A stretch of DNA of 64,000 nucleotides from an uncultured Gemmiger sp. (lineage in GTDB: Bacteria > Bacillota > Clostridia > Oscillospirales > Ruminococcaceae), in contig CALXHQ010000001.1 of the NCBI GenBank assembly GCA_944388145.1, positions 372,001-436,000 on the forward strand. Reading direction: 5' to 3'. The notes beneath the pieces are model-generated. The model saw only the letters and a program-made list of their open reading frames with translations, had not been told where the DNA came from and searched no databases. A program made the position numbers and the translations under genes. Every line of letters begins with the position of its first letter. Position 1 is the first letter of the stretch. This document shows, piece after piece, positions 61,501 through 64,000 of the stretch.

Positions 61501-62292
61501 ATGGACCCCATTGATCTGCTGGAGCAGCTTTGCGTTCTAAACCTTGACAACGGCCGGTATTTTACAGAGGATACCCGCCTGCGGGCGATCCGGCAATGCC
61601 TTCAGGATTCCACTTACAGCCAGTGCTTCCGCGGGAGTTTATTTCACCTGTATTCGCAGGCTCCCTTGGAAGAATTGCCGCAACCGCTTTTGCTGGTTTC
61701 CTCCCATGTGGACTGTGAGCAGCACATTACCAGATGCTTTTCTGAGCAGGACGGCGATCTCTTACACGGAACTTATGACAATGCCATCACCAACACCGCA
61801 GCCGTTGCCCTGATGAAAAGCACCGCCCTGCCGCCACAGGTTGTTTTTGCATTTACCGGCGATGAGGAAGAAAACTCCCAGGGGGCAATCGAGATCGCCA
61901 GTTTTTTGAAGTCGCATGGAATACAGTTTCGCGTTGTTGTTCTTGACGTAACTGACCAGGCATGGGAATTGGCAGACTTTACGGTGGAAAACAATTTTTG
62001 GAAGGACCGCTGGGGAAAGCGCATCGCTTCCGCACTGACTCAGCTTCCTTATACCTGGCGCTTTGTGCCGGAAGCCCCGGATGCGATCCCACCTTACATT
62101 CCAGATGCTTTCTGCATCCATAAGGAAGCGGAGCCGGATGAATCCTGGGACTACGACGAACTGGGTGCGGAATGCTTTTCGTTTTGCCTGCCCGTCAAGG
62201 GCGAGATGCACTCCAACGCCGGGGTTTATGCCCGTCAAAGCAGTTTCCTGCACTATATCAAAGCTCTTGGCGCTCTGATTGAACGAATTTGA
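61501..62292 (+). CDS. Zinc aminopeptidase-like protein in the leucine operon
   Basis: 263 residues from ATG 61501, eight bases after AAGGG and 11 bp after leuA. Co-catalytic metallopeptidase pattern: HVD (SSHVDCEQH), a TYDN metal aspartate with NTAAVALM, and [10 protein letters not shown] with the catalytic/metal glutamates, as in M28/M42/M20 enzymes. It is shorter than most, lacking the lid domain. It has lower GC than leuA and leuC, so it looks inserted. Why it sits in a leucine operon is unclear. Confidence 0.75.
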   Translation: MDPIDLLEQLCVLNLDNGRYFTEDTRLRAIRQCLQDSTYSQCFRGSLFHLYSQAPLEELPQPLLLVSSHVDCEQHITRCFSEQDGDLLHGTYDNAITNTAAVALMKSTALPPQVVFAFTGDEEENSQGAIEIASFLKSHGIQFRVVVLDVTDQAWELADFTVENNFWKDRWGKRIASALTQLPYTWRFVPEAPDAIPPYIPDAFCIHKEAEPDESWDYDELGAECFSFCLPVKGEMHSNAGVYARQSSFLHYIKALGALIERI

Positions 62293-62345
62293 CGGTTTTC
62301 ACTTTTTCAGATCCAAAGTCAACTATACTTACAGGAGGGATTGCC

Positions 62346-63605
62346 ATGGGAATGACCATGACCCAAAAGATCCTTGCCGCCCACTGCGGCGAGGCATCCG
62401 TCAAGGCCGGGCAGCTGATTAACGCCGACCTGGACGTGGTGCTGGGCAACGACATCACCACCCCCGTTGCCATCAACGAGTTCGAGAAAGCCGGGTTCAC
62501 CTCGGTCTACGACAACAAAAAGATTAACATTGTCCTCGACCACTTTGTGCCCAACAAGGACATCAAGAGCGCCCAGCAGTCCAAACGCTGCCGTGACTTT
62601 GCCGACAAGTACAACATCCTCAACTTCTTTGACGTGGGGCGGATGGGCATCGAGCACGCGCTGCTGCCGGAACAGGGCATTGTCACCGCCGGCGACTGCA
62701 TCATCGGCGCCGACAGCCACACCTGCACCTATGGCGCGGTGGGCGCTTTCTCCACCGGCGTGGGCTCCACCGACATGGCCGCCGGCATGGCGTCCGGCAA
62801 AGCCTGGTTCAAGGTGCCCGCCGCCATCAAGGTGGAGCTGAAAGGCCGCCTGCACCCGCCTGTGGCCGGCAAGGACGTGATTTTGCACCTGATCGGTGAG
62901 ATCGGCGTTTCCGGCGCCCTGTACAAGAGCCTGGAGTTTGTGGGCGAGGGCGTCAGGAGCCTGACCATGGAGGACCGGCTGTGCATCTGCAACATGGCGA
63001 TTGAAGCGGGCGCGAAAAACGGCATCTTCCCGGTGGACGAAACCTGCGAAGCCTACCTGAAGGCCCGCAGCCAGCGCCCCTGGAAGGCCTACGCCGCCGA
63101 CCCGGACGCCGAGTATGAGCGCACGGTGGTCATTGACCTGGACGCGCTGGAGCCCACCGTCAGCTATCCCCATCTGCCGGAGAACACCCACCCCGCCCGG
63201 GACGGCAAAAACATCAAGATCGACCAGGTGGTCATCGGCTCCTGCACCAACGGCCGCATTGAGGACATGGAGGCCGCCTACAACATTTTGAAGGGCAAAA
63301 AGATTGCCAAAGGCGTACGGGGCATCATCATCCCCGCCACCATGGCCGTCTACCGGGAGTGCATCGTCCGCGGTTACACCACCGCCTTTGTGGATGCGGG
63401 CTGCATTGTCTCCACCCCCACCTGCGGCCCCTGCCTGGGCGGCTACATGGGCATTCTGGCCGAGGGCGAGCGTTGTGTCTCCACCACCAACCGCAACTTT
63501 GTCGGCCGCATGGGGCATGTGGATTCCGAGGTGTATCTGGCCAGCCCCGCCACCGCCGCCGCCAGCGCGCTGACCGGCTATATCACTGACCCGCGGGATG
63601 TGTGA
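62346..63605 (+). CDS. leuC: 3-isopropylmalate dehydratase large subunit
   Basis: 419 residues, the short clostridial/archaeal-type LeuC (HacA-like), from ATG with AGGAGGG upstream. [4Fe-4S] ligands appear as SCTN (GSCTNGR) and CGPC near the C-terminus; [23 protein letters not shown] is the aconitase signature. With LeuD it isomerises 2- to 3-isopropylmalate. It follows the aminopeptidase-like gene by 53 bp. Confidence 0.96.
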   Translation: MGMTMTQKILAAHCGEASVKAGQLINADLDVVLGNDITTPVAINEFEKAGFTSVYDNKKINIVLDHFVPNKDIKSAQQSKRCRDFADKYNILNFFDVGRMGIEHALLPEQGIVTAGDCIIGADSHTCTYGAVGAFSTGVGSTDMAAGMASGKAWFKVPAAIKVELKGRLHPPVAGKDVILHLIGEIGVSGALYKSLEFVGEGVRSLTMEDRLCICNMAIEAGAKNGIFPVDETCEAYLKARSQRPWKAYAADPDAEYERTVVIDLDALEPTVSYPHLPENTHPARDGKNIKIDQVVIGSCTNGRIEDMEAAYNILKGKKIAKGVRGIIIPATMAVYRECIVRGYTTAFVDAGCIVSTPTCGPCLGGYMGILAEGERCVSTTNRNFVGRMGHVDSEVYLASPATAAASALTGYITDPRDV

Positions 63606-63616
63606 GGAGGAATATT

Positions 63617-64000
63617 ATGAACGCAAAAGGCACTGTTTTCCGTTACGGGGACAACATTGATACCGATGTGATCATCCCCGCACGTTATTTGAACACCCAG
63701 AACGCCCAGGAACTGGCATCCCACTGCATGGAGGACATCGACAAGACCTTTGTGCAGCGGGTAAAGCCCGGCGACATCATGGTGGGCGGCGAGAATTTCG
63801 GCTGCGGCTCCTCCCGTGAGCACGCGCCACTGGCCATCAAAGCTTCCGGCATCAGCTGCGTCATCGCCAAGAGCTTTGCCCGCATCTTCTACCGCAACGC
63901 CATCAACATCGGCCTGCCGATTCTGGAGTGCCCCGCCGCCAGCGAGGCCATCCGGGAGGGCGACGTGGTCAGTGTTGACTTTGACACCGGCGTCATCACC
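63617..64000 (+). CDS. leuD: 3-isopropylmalate dehydratase small subunit, 3' end cut by the window
   Basis: 128 codons are present; the window ends inside the gene. GAGGAGG precedes the ATG, 11 bp after leuC. The swivel domain is recognisable: [18 protein letters not shown] at about 7-24 and [20 protein letters not shown] at about 57-76, with GCGSSREH binding substrate. It completes the isomerase with LeuC; leuB probably follows outside the window. Confidence 0.95.
   Translation, partial: MNAKGTVFRYGDNIDTDVIIPARYLNTQNAQELASHCMEDIDKTFVQRVKPGDIMVGGENFGCGSSREHAPLAIKASGISCVIAKSFARIFYRNAINIGLPILECPAASEAIREGDVVSVDFDTGVIT

Overview
The window is GC-rich, compact bacterial chromosome with strong AGGAGG-type ribosome binding sites, TTGACA-N17-TATAAT promoters, a leucine T-box, a HrcA/CIRCE site, a GlgC/GlgD pair and a SpoIIID-like regulator. 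Together these point to a Gram-positive anaerobe of the Clostridia, most likely a gut Ruminococcaceae/Oscillospiraceae member near Faecalibacterium, Gemmiger or Subdoligranulum. That assignment is inferred from gene content and base composition, not from a search.

Layout. 1-9 kb: 3' part of purB; an ECF sigma factor/anti-sigma/membrane-protein operon; pgi with a small P-loop protein; a D,D-carboxypeptidase; mtaB; tRNA-Asp and tRNA-Thr. 9-17 kb: tRNA-Thr, the rpsF-ssb-rpsR operon, tRNA-Ser, a three-gene ABC importer, an XRE/membrane-protein pair, a SpoIIID-like regulator, dCMP deaminase and uridine kinase. 17-32.6 kb: the glycogen operon glgB-glgC-glgD-glgA, an anchored SGNH hydrolase, CIRCE-controlled clpB, an alpha-amylase-family enzyme, a polysaccharide deacetylase, an acetyltransferase and a cysteine synthase.

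32.8-41.86 kb: a 9.06-kb integrated island in the 3' end of tRNA-Leu(GAG), bounded by a 25-bp direct repeat. It has a tyrosine integrase, a divergent repressor with a three-operator switch, a tightly overlapping leftward operon (two small HTH proteins, a DUF3987-type replication protein, a sigma-like regulator, several tiny genes), and a 1.1-kb non-coding block of iteron-like repeats around AT-rich DNA. No relaxase, capsid, terminase or lysis gene is recognisable. The layout resembles a phage satellite (PICI/SaPI-like) more than a conjugative element and is the best candidate for something undescribed.

41.9-49 kb: a variable segment between two identical, oppositely oriented tRNA-Leu(CAG) genes. 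It holds a MATE pump, a frameshifted acetyltransferase, an intact acetyltransferase, tRNA-Tyr and peptidase T; a C26 glutamine-amidotransferase-like hydrolase follows. 49.1-59.3 kb: a surface-polysaccharide operon with the complete CapE-CapF-CapG set for UDP-N-acetyl-L-fucosamine, a WbuB-like transferase, a GT2 enzyme with a DUF2304 partner, and an MBOAT/SGNH pair expected to O-acetylate the polymer. 59.4-64 kb: a leucine operon (leuA, a peptidase-like gene, leuC, leuD cut by the window end) under a T-box whose specifier reads CUG, the codon of the duplicated tRNA-Leu(CAG).
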